Source: an uncultured Bacteroidales bacterium
GTDB lineage: Bacteria; Bacteroidota; Bacteroidia; Bacteroidales; UBA932
DNA length: 64,000 nt
Direction of reading: 5' to 3'
Assembly (NCBI GenBank): GCA_934725575.1
Contig: CAKVCK010000014.1
Location: forward strand, 1-64,000
In this document: piece after piece, positions 26,310 to 35,870 of the stretch
Position numbering within the stretch: position 1 is the stretch's first letter
Layout: each line of letters starts with the position of its first letter
Notes under the pieces: generated by a model
Told to the model about the DNA's origin: nothing
The model's database searches: none
Seen by the model: the letters and a program-made list of their open reading frames with translations, nothing else
Made by a program: the position numbers and the translations under genes

Positions 26310-28142
26310 CTATAATTCGCTTAAAGCGGCGTCAACAATCTCCTTCACAAGGAAAGTCTGTCCCTGAACCTTATTGCAACTCAAATAGTTAAACTGAGGG
26401 AATATGGTCTTGAGATATCCGGCGAACTGTCCAAGATTAAGCTCGCAGACAATTATCTTACGGAAACCAGAGAACACCTTCTCCGTGTTCCTCGGCAGCG
26501 GGTCGATGAAATCGAAATGCACACGGCTGACGGTCTTTCCGGCGGCGCGGAGTTCCTCCGTGGCTGTAAGAATATGTCCGTAAGTGCCACCCCAGCCGAC
26601 CAGCAGGACATCACCGCTCTCCGGACCGTCGATGACAAGTTCCGGAATGTCGGCGGCCACACGCGCTACTTTCTCAGCACGCTCCTTGACCATCATCTCG
26701 TGGTTGGCCGCATCTGTGGAAAGCACTCCGTTGTGAGTCTTCTCAAGACCGCCCACACGGTGTTCCAGGCCAGGTGTCCCGGCCGGAGCCCATTTTCTGG
26801 CAAGAGTCTCAGGATCCCTCTCGAAAGGATGGAACTTGTTCCCGTCGGCCTCGGCAAGGCGAGGCTTTATCTCTGGATATTCACTCATTGAAGGAATCTT
26901 CCACGGCTCCGAGCCGTTACCGAGGAAGCCCTCGGAGAGGAGCAGGACAGGGGTCATGTGCTCCATTGCGATCTTGGCAGCCGTGAACGCAGCGTCAAAG
27001 CAATGCGCCGGTGAGTGCGCGGCCATCACGACCATAGGGCTCTCGCCGTTGCGGCCGTAAAGGGCCTCGTTAAGATCAGCCTGCTCTGTCTTGGTAGGCA
27101 GACCGGTGCAAGGGCCGCCACGCTGCACGTCCACAACCACGATCGGGAGTTCGGTCATCACAGCCAGTCCAAGAGCCTCGGACTTTAGTGAAAGTCCCGG
27201 GCCTGAGGTTGTCGTCACCGCCAGATTGCCGGCGAATGACGCTCCGATGGCTGAACATATTCCGGCGATCTCGTCCTCAGTCTGCATAGTCTTGACACCA
27301 AGGTTCTTGTGTATGGCGAGTTCCTCAAGGATGGCTGTCGCCGGCGTGATCGGATAGGATCCGCAGAAAAGAGGCCGTCCGGATTTCTCCGAAGCGGCGA
27401 TGAGGCCCCAGGCCAGTGCCTGGTTACCGGTTATATTCCTGTATAGTCCTTTTTCCTGAATGTCAGGGACGACGGTGTATGTATCTGCCACCGCCTGGAT
27501 GTTGGCGGCATAGTTGTAGCCGTCATTCACCACCTTGCGGTTCGGCTCGATCATCTCAGGGTGCTTCTTGGCGAAACGTCCCTCAAGATAGGTATAGACA
27601 TAGTCCAACGGACGGCTGTAGATGAAGCAGGCCATTCCGAGGGTGAACATATTCCTGCACTTATGGATGGACACTACATCAAGGCCGCTGTCCTTCAGGC
27701 TCTCCTCCGTCAGCTTCGTGATCGGAGCGATGATGATGTTCCTGTCCTCGATGTGAAGTTCCTCGAACGGATTTCCGGTGAATCCGGCCTTTGTAAGGCC
27801 AAAATCATCGAAGGCATCCTCGTTTACAAGCACGGTAGCGTTTCTTTTCAGCCACTTGGCGTTCGCCTTGAGGGCCGCCGGGTTCATCGCCACCAGCATA
27901 TCACAAAAATCACCAGGCGTGTTGACCTTGTGGCTGCCGATGTGAACCTGAAATCCTGACACACCGGCCACAGTCCCCTTCGGGGCTCTGATCTCGGCCG
28001 GATAGTCCGGGAATGTAGAAAGGCCGTTACCATAGACTGCGGACAGGTTGGCGAACAAAGTTCCGGTAAGCTGCATACCGTCACCGGAATCCCCGGCGAA
28101 CCTTATCACAACATCCTTAGCATCAATAACCTTATGTTGCAT
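26310..28142 (-). CDS. korA: 2-oxoacid:ferredoxin oxidoreductase, fused gamma-alpha subunit
   Basis: The 610-residue product joins an N-terminal gamma domain (about residues 10-190; RFAGDSGDGMQLTG, PDYPAEIRAPKGT) with the alpha pyrimidine-binding domain (about 210-600; FCGSYPITPATAI, TTTSGPGLSLKSEA). This is the standard architecture of 2-oxoglutarate:ferredoxin oxidoreductases in Bacteroidetes. The choice of 2-oxoglutarate over other 2-oxoacids rests on the fusion layout and the gdhA neighbour. Confidence 0.92.
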   Translation of the reverse strand: MQHKVIDAKDVVIRFAGDSGDGMQLTGTLFANLSAVYGNGLSTFPDYPAEIRAPKGTVAGVSGFQVHIGSHKVNTPGDFCDMLVAMNPAALKANAKWLKRNATVLVNEDAFDDFGLTKAGFTGNPFEELHIEDRNIIIAPITKLTEESLKDSGLDVVSIHKCRNMFTLGMACFIYSRPLDYVYTYLEGRFAKKHPEMIEPNRKVVNDGYNYAANIQAVADTYTVVPDIQEKGLYRNITGNQALAWGLIAASEKSGRPLFCGSYPITPATAILEELAIHKNLGVKTMQTEDEIAGICSAIGASFAGNLAVTTTSGPGLSLKSEALGLAVMTELPIVVVDVQRGGPCTGLPTKTEQADLNEALYGRNGESPMVVMAAHSPAHCFDAAFTAAKIAMEHMTPVLLLSEGFLGNGSEPWKIPSMSEYPEIKPRLAEADGNKFHPFERDPETLARKWAPAGTPGLEHRVGGLEKTHNGVLSTDAANHEMMVKERAEKVARVAADIPELVIDGPESGDVLLVGWGGTYGHILTATEELRAAGKTVSRVHFDFIDPLPRNTEKVFSGFRKIIVCELNLGQFAGYLKTIFPQFNYLSCNKVQGQTFLVKEIVDAALSEL

Positions 28143-28314
28143 TTCTATTTTAAGAATATTAGTGTTTTATAAAAATACGTTACAAATTAAAGCATAAAAA
28201 GCAGAATAACCAACCTTTTCACTGAAAAAAGATTCATTACCTGCATACAGTCCTAAAACATAACGAAAAAACGTTCTGGAAAGCGTTCTGCGACAACACG
28301 TCACATCAGAGCGC

Positions 28315-28350
28315 AAAAAAGGGCGGGCAAAAATCAGTTCTTGCCTACCC
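28315..28350 (-). terminator. Rho-independent terminator of the skp-like gene
   Basis: A 10-bp stem with one mismatch and one G-T pair (28341-28350 with 28321-28330) is followed by six T residues on the - strand (28320-28315), 24 nt after the skp stop. Confidence 0.8.
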
Positions 28351-28373
28351 TCTTCTGATCTTCCTGTCAATGA

Positions 28374-28943
28374 TTACTGCTGCTGGCCCTGAGCCTGTGC
28401 CTGCGCCTGAAGTTCCTTCTGGAGAGCCTCAATGGTCCTTCCCTCAGGAATATTCAAAGCCTTCCTTGCCTCTGGAGTCAGATCCTTGCACTGAGCCTTG
28501 TCAACATAGAGATACTGCGAGGTCTCAAAAACAAAGGTATATGCACCGGCCTTCGCAAGTTTCTCGACTGCCTCCTGGGCTTTCTTATAGATAGGGTCCA
28601 TCAACTGCTGGTTCTGCTGCTGAAGCTCGGCCTGGATTGACTGCTGGAATTCCTGGATCCTCTGCTGGATGTCACCAAGTTCCTTCTCCTTGCTGGCCTT
28701 GATGGCCGGAGTCCACGTCGCCTGCTTCTGCTGGTATTCATTGTACTTGCTCTGAGCCTCATCCATCATACTCTGAAGGGTTTCCTGTGCCTCTTTCTGA
28801 GCGGCCTGCATCTGAGACCTTGCCGCGTCAGCCTCTGGCATAAGCATCACCAGTTCATTGAAGTCAACGTAGGCGAACTTCGCCTGCGCCGAAGCCGTAA
28901 GAGTAAACAACGCCATTGCGGCGATCAAAAGAATCTTTTTCAT
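28374..28943 (-). CDS. OmpH/Skp-family periplasmic chaperone
   Basis: The 189-residue product has a signal peptide (MKKILLIAAMALFTLTASAQ), then FAYVDFNELVMLMPEA, which opens the Skp fold. A long charged, Gln-rich coiled-coil arm runs over about residues 40-115, and a compact end precedes a Gln/Ala-rich tail. Skp holds unfolded outer membrane proteins for the Bam machine. The gene directly follows bamA but has its own -7 box at 28985-28992 (-). A second OmpH-like gene lies at 34068. Confidence 0.88.
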   Translation of the reverse strand: MKKILLIAAMALFTLTASAQAKFAYVDFNELVMLMPEADAARSQMQAAQKEAQETLQSMMDEAQSKYNEYQQKQATWTPAIKASKEKELGDIQQRIQEFQQSIQAELQQQNQQLMDPIYKKAQEAVEKLAKAGAYTFVFETSQYLYVDKAQCKDLTPEARKALNIPEGRTIEALQKELQAQAQAQGQQQ

Positions 28944-28984
28944 TTTTATAGAATTTTATCAGTTTACGTGTTTGATTCCAAGTG

Positions 28985-28992
28985 CAAATGTA
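28985..28992 (-). promoter_or_regulatory. -7 box of the skp-like gene
   Basis: TACATTTG on the - strand lies between the bamA stop and the skp start and gives a leader of about 38 nt. Confidence 0.55.
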
Positions 28993-29002
28993 AGAATAAT
29001 AT

Positions 29003-31603
29003 TTAGAATTGTTGTCCGATCAGGAAGTGGAACTGGCTCCTGTTCTTCTTTTCAGGAGTGTCGAAACCATAGCCCCAGTCAATACCAAGCAGACCGATCA
29101 TCGGAAGGAACACCCTCACGCCGACACCGGCGGAACGCTTGATCTGGAACGGATTGAACTTCTTGATGTCAGACCAGCAGTTACCTCCCTCAAGGAAGCC
29201 AAGCACGAAGATCGTGGACTGAGGCTGAAGGATGACAGGGTAACGGAACTCCATCGTGAACTTGTCATAGACGTTTCCGGCGTAATAGCCGTTGGAGTTG
29301 TACGGTGTGGCGTCCCAAGGGGTAAGGGAGTAGTTCTCGTAACCACGGAGGGCGATCACGTCCGCTCCATAGGTGTCATAACCGGACATACCGTCACCGC
29401 CGACACGGAATCCCTCGAACGGAGAATATCCCCACTTGCGGTTGTAATATCCAAGGTAACCGAACTGCGCGCGGCTCATTATGACGAAGTCACCGATGAC
29501 TTTGGTATAAAGCTCTCCGCTTACCTTCCATTTGTGATACTCGATCCACTTGTAACGCTGGGCAGAACTCCAGTTGTCATAGTTGATGTCCTTATAGCTT
29601 GAGACCTTCACAGGGTCGCCGTTGGCGTCAAGCGTGCCGAGATCCTTCTTCCTGAACAATGAATATGGCGGAGTGAGCTGGAGACTGGCGCTGAAGTTGG
29701 ATCCAACACGAGGGTAAATCTGCTGATCGGTCGAGTTTCTGCTCAGGCTGATCGTGTAGCTGAGATTGTGCGACTTGCCGTCATTGAACATAAAGTAACC
29801 GTTGATCCAGTTCTTCAAGTCATAGATCTGCCAGCTGAGGCCGTTGTAGAGCACGAAATAGTTGTCCGGCCACTTTAGCCTTGTACCGATTCCTGCGGAG
29901 AATCCGTAAACCTGCATAACCTTGTCATTGGACAGAAGTCCGATGGCGAGATAGGAGTCCGTCTGACGGGTATAGTAGGCCTGAAGATTCAGAGAAGTAG
30001 GTTTCTTGCCGAAGAGCCAAGGCTCTGAGAATCCGAAGATCAAAGAGGTGTAGTACGTACCGTTGGTCTGGAAACGCAGCGAAAGATTCTGCGCGTCACC
30101 AAGCGGAACCGGTCGCCAAGCGTTCTTCTCGAACATTCGCTTTGTGGAGAAGTTGTTGAAGTTCACACCGACTGTCGCGACGAAAGTGTTGGCTCCCCAT
30201 CCTCCGGAAAGTTCCAGCTGACTGGAAGGTTTCTCTGTGACATTATAGGCGATGTCAACTGTGTTGTTCAGCGAGTTAGGGAGGATTGAATATCCCTTGG
30301 AAGGGTCCGCGATGGCCTCCGGGTCAAACTGTCCGAGGGATGCGATCTCACGGATGGATCTCTCAAAATCCGTCTGGCTGAACAAGTAACCCGGCCTTGT
30401 GGCGACCTGCCTGCGGACAACACGTTCATTGGTAAGGGTGTTGCCGTTGATGATGATGTTATTAAGGGTCGCCTGCTTGCCTTCGGAAATCCTCATTTCG
30501 ACATCCACTGAATCACCTTCGATGTTCAACTCGACAGGTGTCACATTGAAGAAAAGATAGCCGTTGTCACGATAGATCTTGGACACATCCTGATCACCCT
30601 GCTTGCCGCCGCCCAAAAGTCTTTTCTGCATCGTCACGACATCGTAAGGGTCGCCCTTGCCGATCTTAAGGACCTCGTTCAGCTGGTCGGTCGAGTACAC
30701 GGAGTTACCCGTCCAGGAAATGTTCCTGAAGTAATATTTCTTGCCCTGATCGATCTTGAAATCGATTCCCAGCCTGTCCGGTGTCACATAGTAGATGGAA
30801 TCCTTCACTATCCTGGCGTCACGGTAACCAGCCTCGTTGAGCTTGCTGATAAGGCTTATCTTGTCGTTAGGGTATTCCTTCTCATTGAATTTCTTGCTGT
30901 TGAAGAAATTGTACCATTTCTTGGCCTTCGTCTTCTTCATCGAGCGGGAAAGCGCGAACTCAGAGAAGCCTTCGGTACCGTCGAAATGGATGTCACGTAT
31001 CTTCACCTTGGATCCACGGTCAACGGCGAATGTCACTCTGATGGCGTTCTTGATGATCGAATCCTTTTTCGTCTGCACGTCCACCTTGCAGTTCAGGAAT
31101 CCCTTGTCGGCGTAGAAACGCTTGATGATGTCCGTGGAAGTCTTGGCCACATAGTCGGAGAACTCTCCACCACGGCGAAGGTTCAATCTCTCGTCAAGAT
31201 CCTTCTTCTCACCTTTCCGCACTCCGGTGAACAGCCACCTGGACACCCTCGGACGCTCCTTGATGCAGATCTTGAAATATGCCGAGTCCCTGTCGGCGCT
31301 GAGATGATCGACCTCAAGGGCGACATTCTCGAAATACCTCTGCATCCAAAGCCTGGACACAATTGAGGAAAGGTCGTCGCTCGGCACCGTCACCCGCATC
31401 CCTTTCTGGAGACCGGTCAACGAAATTATCTGCTGGTCACTGAAATAATGGTTGCCTTCAACCGAGACCCCGCCGACATAGTAAGTCTTTGGATTGTCAA
31501 AGTCAACCTCGACCGGCTCGGAGGATTTCACGGATTCCTGTCCGAAAACCGGAGCGGCGGCCGCGGACAAAACAAGAAAGAGCAATAGACGATATACTTT
31601 CAT
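29003..31603 (-). CDS. bamA: Outer membrane protein assembly factor BamA
   Basis: BamA inserts beta-barrel proteins into the outer membrane. The 866-residue product starts with a signal peptide (MKVYRLLLFLVLSAAAAPVFGQ). About five POTRA domains follow to roughly residue 450 (segments such as VGGVSVEGNHYFSDQQI and ITINGNT-like IIINGNTLTNERVVRRQ). An Omp85 barrel follows, with the loop-6 type motif RVGGDGMSGYD and a terminal Phe (LIGQQF). An ATG 5 codons upstream is also possible. A -7 box at 31632-31639 lies upstream, and skp follows. Confidence 0.94.
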   Translation of the reverse strand: MKVYRLLLFLVLSAAAAPVFGQESVKSSEPVEVDFDNPKTYYVGGVSVEGNHYFSDQQIISLTGLQKGMRVTVPSDDLSSIVSRLWMQRYFENVALEVDHLSADRDSAYFKICIKERPRVSRWLFTGVRKGEKKDLDERLNLRRGGEFSDYVAKTSTDIIKRFYADKGFLNCKVDVQTKKDSIIKNAIRVTFAVDRGSKVKIRDIHFDGTEGFSEFALSRSMKKTKAKKWYNFFNSKKFNEKEYPNDKISLISKLNEAGYRDARIVKDSIYYVTPDRLGIDFKIDQGKKYYFRNISWTGNSVYSTDQLNEVLKIGKGDPYDVVTMQKRLLGGGKQGDQDVSKIYRDNGYLFFNVTPVELNIEGDSVDVEMRISEGKQATLNNIIINGNTLTNERVVRRQVATRPGYLFSQTDFERSIREIASLGQFDPEAIADPSKGYSILPNSLNNTVDIAYNVTEKPSSQLELSGGWGANTFVATVGVNFNNFSTKRMFEKNAWRPVPLGDAQNLSLRFQTNGTYYTSLIFGFSEPWLFGKKPTSLNLQAYYTRQTDSYLAIGLLSNDKVMQVYGFSAGIGTRLKWPDNYFVLYNGLSWQIYDLKNWINGYFMFNDGKSHNLSYTISLSRNSTDQQIYPRVGSNFSASLQLTPPYSLFRKKDLGTLDANGDPVKVSSYKDINYDNWSSAQRYKWIEYHKWKVSGELYTKVIGDFVIMSRAQFGYLGYYNRKWGYSPFEGFRVGGDGMSGYDTYGADVIALRGYENYSLTPWDATPYNSNGYYAGNVYDKFTMEFRYPVILQPQSTIFVLGFLEGGNCWSDIKKFNPFQIKRSAGVGVRVFLPMIGLLGIDWGYGFDTPEKKNRSQFHFLIGQQF

Positions 31604-31631
31604 CGAATCAGATTTCATTGAATTTAAGGTG

Positions 31632-31639
31632 CAAATATA
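31632..31639 (-). promoter_or_regulatory. -7 box of bamA
   Basis: TATATTTG on the - strand lies in the short gap after the uppS stop and gives a leader of about 10-25 nt depending on the bamA start. Confidence 0.55.
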
Positions 31640-31644
31640 CGCAA

Positions 31645-32370
31645 TTATTTAACTTTTCCATACCTGCGGTTCCTGTGGGAATATTCTTCCAACGCCTGAC
31701 GGAACTCTTTTTTCCTGAAATCAGGCCACAGCGTGTCAACAAAGACGAATTCTGAATATGCCGCCTGCCACAACAGGTAATTGCTTATCCTCTCCTCTCC
31801 TGAAGTGCGGATGATAAGATCCGGATCAGGAATCCCGTCGGTGACAAGATAATGGCTGAAGTCCTCTATCCCAATGGATTCCAGACCTTGAGGATTGTCT
31901 GAATATTCCTTGGCCATCCTTTTTGCGGCCTGCAATATGTCCCATTTCCCACTGTAGCTCAGAAAAACGATCAGGGTCAGGAGAGGCTCCTTTCCGGGGG
32001 CGGGAGCGGTCAGCTCCTCGGCCTTGCGGATCGCCTCCACAAGATTGTCGTCAAGTCTTGAAAGATTCCCGAGCACACGGAAAGAGACACCTTTGGCGGC
32101 CAGAGAGTCGATCTCGTCCGCGATCGATTTCATCATAAGGCCCATCAAGGTGTTCACCTCAGCCTCGGGACGGTTCCAGTTCTCCTCGGAGAAAGCGAAC
32201 AGGGAAAGGTATCTGACCCCTTCCTCGGCCGCAGCCTCGACACAGGCCCGGACGCTTTCGACACCGTTGTAGTGACCGGAAACCCTTTCCAGTCCACGCT
32301 GCCGCGCCCAACGTCCGTTGCCGTCCATAATGATGGAGACGTGAACAGGTATATTCTTTATTTCGTTCAT
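31645..32370 (-). CDS. uppS: Isoprenyl (undecaprenyl) diphosphate synthase
   Basis: UppS makes the C55 lipid carrier for cell wall and polysaccharide synthesis. The 241-residue product has SIIMDGNGRWARQRG near residue 10-24, FAFSEENWNRP, and the C-terminal RTSGEERISNYLLWQ with YSEFVF, all typical of cis-prenyltransferases. The ATG at 32370 lies in GAATATG. A 15-codon upstream extension would overlap nadK and is rejected. It is 8 bp after the nadK stop. Confidence 0.95.
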   Translation of the reverse strand: MNEIKNIPVHVSIIMDGNGRWARQRGLERVSGHYNGVESVRACVEAAAEEGVRYLSLFAFSEENWNRPEAEVNTLMGLMMKSIADEIDSLAAKGVSFRVLGNLSRLDDNLVEAIRKAEELTAPAPGKEPLLTLIVFLSYSGKWDILQAAKRMAKEYSDNPQGLESIGIEDFSHYLVTDGIPDPDLIIRTSGEERISNYLLWQAAYSEFVFVDTLWPDFRKKEFRQALEEYSHRNRRYGKVK

Positions 32371-32378
32371 ATTCCTAA

Positions 32379-33206
32379 TTATTGTTCTCCGCTGTTCCGG
32401 ATGTCCTCGCCCCAAAACAGCTTCGTGGTCAGAGCCTTTATAAAGCTGGTGTTTTCAAGACGAACCCTTTTTAGCGAAAATTGTGCCACCATAACTTCCA
32501 GCCTTACGGTAGGCTTCACCAGATGGTTTCTGTTGTCCATCGAAAGCATCACGTTCCCGTCACGCGAACGCATAGAGACCGAGACCTTTGTAGAGTCCGG
32601 GACGACCAGCGGCCTGGCGTTCAGGTTGTGCGGCGCTATCGGGGCGATGATCAAGACCTTTGACTCCGGAGCGCAGATAGGCCCCCCCACGCTCAATGAA
32701 TATGCCGTTGACCCAGAGCTGGTGGCCACCAGAAGCCCGTCCGCCCAGTATGTCGGCAACGGATGTCCGTCGATGGTCACGTCAATCCCGAGAAGGGCGG
32801 CTCCGGAACGATGCACGGACACCTCATTCAATGTATAGGGCCAGAATGTCGGATCGGAGTCCAGCCCCCCGTGGACGGAAGTCCTGAGAAGTTCCCGGTC
32901 CTCGATATTCCAGCCGCCGGACAGAAGAGCGTCGCAGGCCTCCTCGGGACTATATTCAGAAAGGAATCCGAGCCGTCCAAGATTGACCCCGATGACAGGT
33001 ATTCCGGTCTCGCCGACACATTGGGACGCAGAGAGGAAGGTTCCGTCCCCGCCCACACTCATCACCAGATCGGTGCCGGGAAGGATGTCGCCGCCACCGT
33101 TGATCTCATACAAGGTAAACGCCTTCCTCTCAAGCCGTTCAAGCATTGAGGAAAGCCTCTCGTCGCGCAATGCGCCACCTTCTCTGGAATACAGTGCTAT
33201 CTTCAT
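32379..33206 (-). CDS. nadK: NAD kinase
   Basis: NadK phosphorylates NAD to NADP. The 275-residue product has the Gly-rich motif SVGGDGTFLSA, the NEVSVHR segment, and the conserved GSTAYSLSVGGP. The start MKIALYSREGG at 33206 is preferred over an ATG 8 codons upstream. It leads a short leftward set with uppS. Confidence 0.94.
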   Translation of the reverse strand: MKIALYSREGGALRDERLSSMLERLERKAFTLYEINGGGDILPGTDLVMSVGGDGTFLSASQCVGETGIPVIGVNLGRLGFLSEYSPEEACDALLSGGWNIEDRELLRTSVHGGLDSDPTFWPYTLNEVSVHRSGAALLGIDVTIDGHPLPTYWADGLLVATSSGSTAYSLSVGGPICAPESKVLIIAPIAPHNLNARPLVVPDSTKVSVSMRSRDGNVMLSMDNRNHLVKPTVRLEVMVAQFSLKRVRLENTSFIKALTTKLFWGEDIRNSGEQ

Positions 33207-33275
33207 AGCGGTTACCTTGCAAGCAATCAAAATTCAAAAATAGCACAATTCTGATTAAAACTGAATAGAAATCAT

Positions 33276-33283
33276 TATTTTTG
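33276..33283 (+). promoter_or_regulatory. -7 box of pdxJ
   Basis: TATTTTTG gives a start near 33287, about 18 nt before the chosen ATG at 33305. This argues against the in-frame upstream starts. Confidence 0.6.
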
Positions 33284-33304
33284 TGTGTTTATATGTGTAC
33301 GAAT

Positions 33305-34024
33305 ATGACCAGACTTAGTGTAAACATCAACAAGATCGCCACCATCCGCAACGCCCGCGGCGGGAATATGCCCGATGTGGAAAAGGCCGCGATCGACTGT
33401 GAAAGATTCGGTGCGGAGGGGATAACCGTGCACCCGAGACCTGACGAAAGGCACATCAGATATTCTGACGTGAGGGCCATCAGGCCGACAATCACGACGG
33501 AGTTCAACATAGAAGGCAATCCTATTCCAAGTTTTGTGGACCTCGTGCTTGAAGTCGTCCCGGACCAGGTGACGTTGGTTCCGGACGCGCACGACGCGAT
33601 CACCTCGAACGCGGGTTGGGACACAATCGCCAACAAGGAGTTTCTTACGGATATATGCGCCACCTTCAAGAGCAAGGGGATCCGCACATCCATATTCATA
33701 GATCCTTCTCCCGCTATGGCGGAAGGCGCCAAGGCCTGCGGGTGCGACAGGGTCGAGCTTTACACCGCCGACTATGCGGCTATGTACCCGGCCGGTCCGG
33801 AGAAAGCGATCGCACCTTATCTTGAAACGGCAAAGGCTGTGAGGGAGCTTGGCCTTGGACTGAACGCTGGACACGACCTCAGTCTGGAGAACCTTGAATA
33901 TTTCATAAGGACAATCCCTTGGACGGACGAGGTTTCCATAGGCCACGCCATCATCTGCGACGCCCTTTATATGGGTCTGGAGAAAACAATACAGGCCTAT
34001 CTGTCGAAGATTAAGATTTTTTAG
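33305..34024 (+). CDS. pdxJ: Pyridoxine 5'-phosphate synthase
   Basis: PdxJ makes pyridoxine phosphate (vitamin B6) from deoxyxylulose phosphate and aminoacetone phosphate. The 239-residue TIM-barrel protein has LSVNINKIATIRNARGG, the phosphate and active-site segment VHPRPDERHI, EFNIEGNP, and the late LNAGHDLSLENL. The ATG at 33305 sits in the GAATATG context and after the -7 box. Confidence 0.95.
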   Translation: MTRLSVNINKIATIRNARGGNMPDVEKAAIDCERFGAEGITVHPRPDERHIRYSDVRAIRPTITTEFNIEGNPIPSFVDLVLEVVPDQVTLVPDAHDAITSNAGWDTIANKEFLTDICATFKSKGIRTSIFIDPSPAMAEGAKACGCDRVELYTADYAAMYPAGPEKAIAPYLETAKAVRELGLGLNAGHDLSLENLEYFIRTIPWTDEVSIGHAIICDALYMGLEKTIQAYLSKIKIF

Positions 34025-34025
34025 T

Positions 34026-34033
34026 TATTTTTG
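34026..34033 (+). promoter_or_regulatory. -7 box of the second OmpH-like gene
   Basis: TATTTTTG directly after the pdxJ stop gives a leader of about 30 nt before the ATG at 34068. Confidence 0.55.
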
Positions 34034-34067
34034 TAATCTTGAATATAATTTTTAACGATACAATAAA

Positions 34068-34733
34068 ATGAAACAGACACCACTGATCATCAGCGTCATA
34101 GCCCTTGTTGCTGTGGCCGCGCTCGGAATCATCCAGCTCACTTCTAACGGAAACGGCAAGAAGAAAGCCACTGCTGGAGAAGTAGTTGAAGCCACAGCAC
34201 AGGCTGGAGCCATAGTTTGGTTCGACCTCGACAGAGTACTCAACGAGTACGATATGGCCAACGACCTCAGATCCGTTGTGGAGACCAAGGTACAGGGCAT
34301 CCAGGAAGAGATCAACAGAAGAGGCAACAAGCTCCAGAGCGATGTCAACAAGTTCCAGTCAGACCTCGACAAGGGTCTTCTCGTCCGTTCCGTGGCCGAG
34401 CAGAGGAACCTCAAGCTCCAGGAGCAGCAGAACAACTTCAACAACTATGCGGCGCAGAAGCAGCAGGAGATCGCCGAGGAGCAGCAGGTTATGATGAACC
34501 AGATCGGTGACGCCATCAAGACTTTCCTCGACAAGTTCAACGAGGAGCACAAGTACGCTATGATCATCGCCACGCAGGGCAGTGTCCTCCCGGCACCGGT
34601 TGCCGCCGGAGATCCCGACCTTGACGTGACCGACGCCATTCTTTCCGGACTCAACGACGAGTACGTCCAGAGCAAGGGTAAGGGCAAACCGGCCGCAGCG
34701 GCCGCCGACACCAACGAAACCAAAGCCGAATAA
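34068..34733 (+). CDS. OmpH/Skp-like membrane-anchored protein
   Basis: The 221-residue product has an N-terminal hydrophobic segment (about residues 6-25, uncleaved anchor or signal). The body starts AIVWFDLDRVLNEYDMA and continues in a long coiled coil rich in Gln and Asn (about 70-150). The tail is low-complexity Gly/Lys/Ala. The order matches the OmpH family, and the gene is a diverged paralog of the skp gene at 28374. It is followed after 3 nt by a glycosyltransferase gene that starts with TTG. Confidence 0.8.
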   Translation: MKQTPLIISVIALVAVAALGIIQLTSNGNGKKKATAGEVVEATAQAGAIVWFDLDRVLNEYDMANDLRSVVETKVQGIQEEINRRGNKLQSDVNKFQSDLDKGLLVRSVAEQRNLKLQEQQNNFNNYAAQKQQEIAEEQQVMMNQIGDAIKTFLDKFNEEHKYAMIIATQGSVLPAPVAAGDPDLDVTDAILSGLNDEYVQSKGKGKPAAAAADTNETKAE

Positions 34734-34736
34734 ACT

Positions 34737-35870
34737 TTGAGAATCGCTCTCCTGTCGTGCTTCTACCCTTTCAGAGGAGGGATTTCTCAGTTCAACGCAA
34801 GTCTCTACTTGGAACTGGGGAAAAGCCACACTGTCAAAGCGTTCAATTTTAAAAGACAGTATCCGGAATTCCTTTTTCCGGGAAAGACGCAATACGTCAC
34901 AAAGGATGATGACGCCGTACCCATCGAGAGCGAGTCTCTGTTGGATACGGCCAATCCTTTTACCTATTGGCGGACCTACAGGGCTATCCGTGACTGGAAA
35001 CCGGATGTGGTGGTCATCAGTTACTGGATGTCCTACTTCGGGCCTTCGCTCGGATTCATAGCCCGCAGACTCAAAAGACATTGCAAGGTCATTTCCGTGC
35101 TTCACAACGTGATACCACACGAGCCTAAGTTCTTTGACGCACCGCTGACAAAGTACTTCCTGTCAGGATGCTCCGGGAACGTCACCCTTTGCGACGAAGT
35201 CGCCGAGGATCTTCGCAAGCTCTCGCCAAAGGCCTTGAATGTCACTCTTTTCCACCCGATATACGCTCACTTCGGAGAGAAGCTGCCCCGGGAGGAGGCC
35301 GAGAGCGCGCTTGGTCTCAGGCACGGGATGAAGAACCTGCTGTTCTTCGGACTGATCCGGGAATACAAAGGCCTTGACATACTGCTGGACGCCTTCGGCA
35401 GACTGGACGGGAGCTACCAGCTGATTGTCGCCGGCGAGCCGTACGGCCCGTTCGACAAATACCAAAGAATCATTGACAATTCCCCGGCTAAGGACAGGAT
35501 CAAGCTGTTCACACACTACATTAAAGACTCGGAGGTAAAGGACTATTTCTCCGCGGCCGACCTTGCCGTCCTGCCTTACAGATCCGCCACCCAAAGCGGA
35601 ATCAGTGCCATAGCATACCACTTCGAGGTTCCGATGGTGGTCACCGATGTCGGAGGGCTCCGCCAGGCTATCGGAGACTGTGGCACAGGACTTGTCGCTC
35701 CGAAAGCGGATCCGGAATGCATCGTGAAAGAGATAGAGACCTATTTCTCAGACACGAACATCAAGACACTCTGCGTCAACTCCATCAGGGCCGAGAAGGA
35801 AAGGCTGTCCTGGAAGACATTCTGCAGACGGTTGGTGGAGTTTTCCGATAACTTGTATAAAAGACAATGA
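34737..35870 (+). CDS. GT4-type glycosyltransferase
   Basis: The 377-residue product begins MRIALLSCFYPFRGGISQF, the Gly-rich N-terminal loop of GT-B enzymes, and has the C-terminal donor-site pattern FGLIREYKGLDILLDAF and SATQSGISAIAYHFEVPMVVTDVGG. It likely adds a sugar from a nucleotide donor to a surface glycan. Acceptor unknown. The start is a TTG 3 nt after the previous stop, because no ATG fits. The end overlaps the LysM gene by 4 bp (ATGA), so the three genes form a unit. Confidence 0.87.
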   Translation: MRIALLSCFYPFRGGISQFNASLYLELGKSHTVKAFNFKRQYPEFLFPGKTQYVTKDDDAVPIESESLLDTANPFTYWRTYRAIRDWKPDVVVISYWMSYFGPSLGFIARRLKRHCKVISVLHNVIPHEPKFFDAPLTKYFLSGCSGNVTLCDEVAEDLRKLSPKALNVTLFHPIYAHFGEKLPREEAESALGLRHGMKNLLFFGLIREYKGLDILLDAFGRLDGSYQLIVAGEPYGPFDKYQRIIDNSPAKDRIKLFTHYIKDSEVKDYFSAADLAVLPYRSATQSGISAIAYHFEVPMVVTDVGGLRQAIGDCGTGLVAPKADPECIVKEIETYFSDTNIKTLCVNSIRAEKERLSWKTFCRRLVEFSDNLYKRQ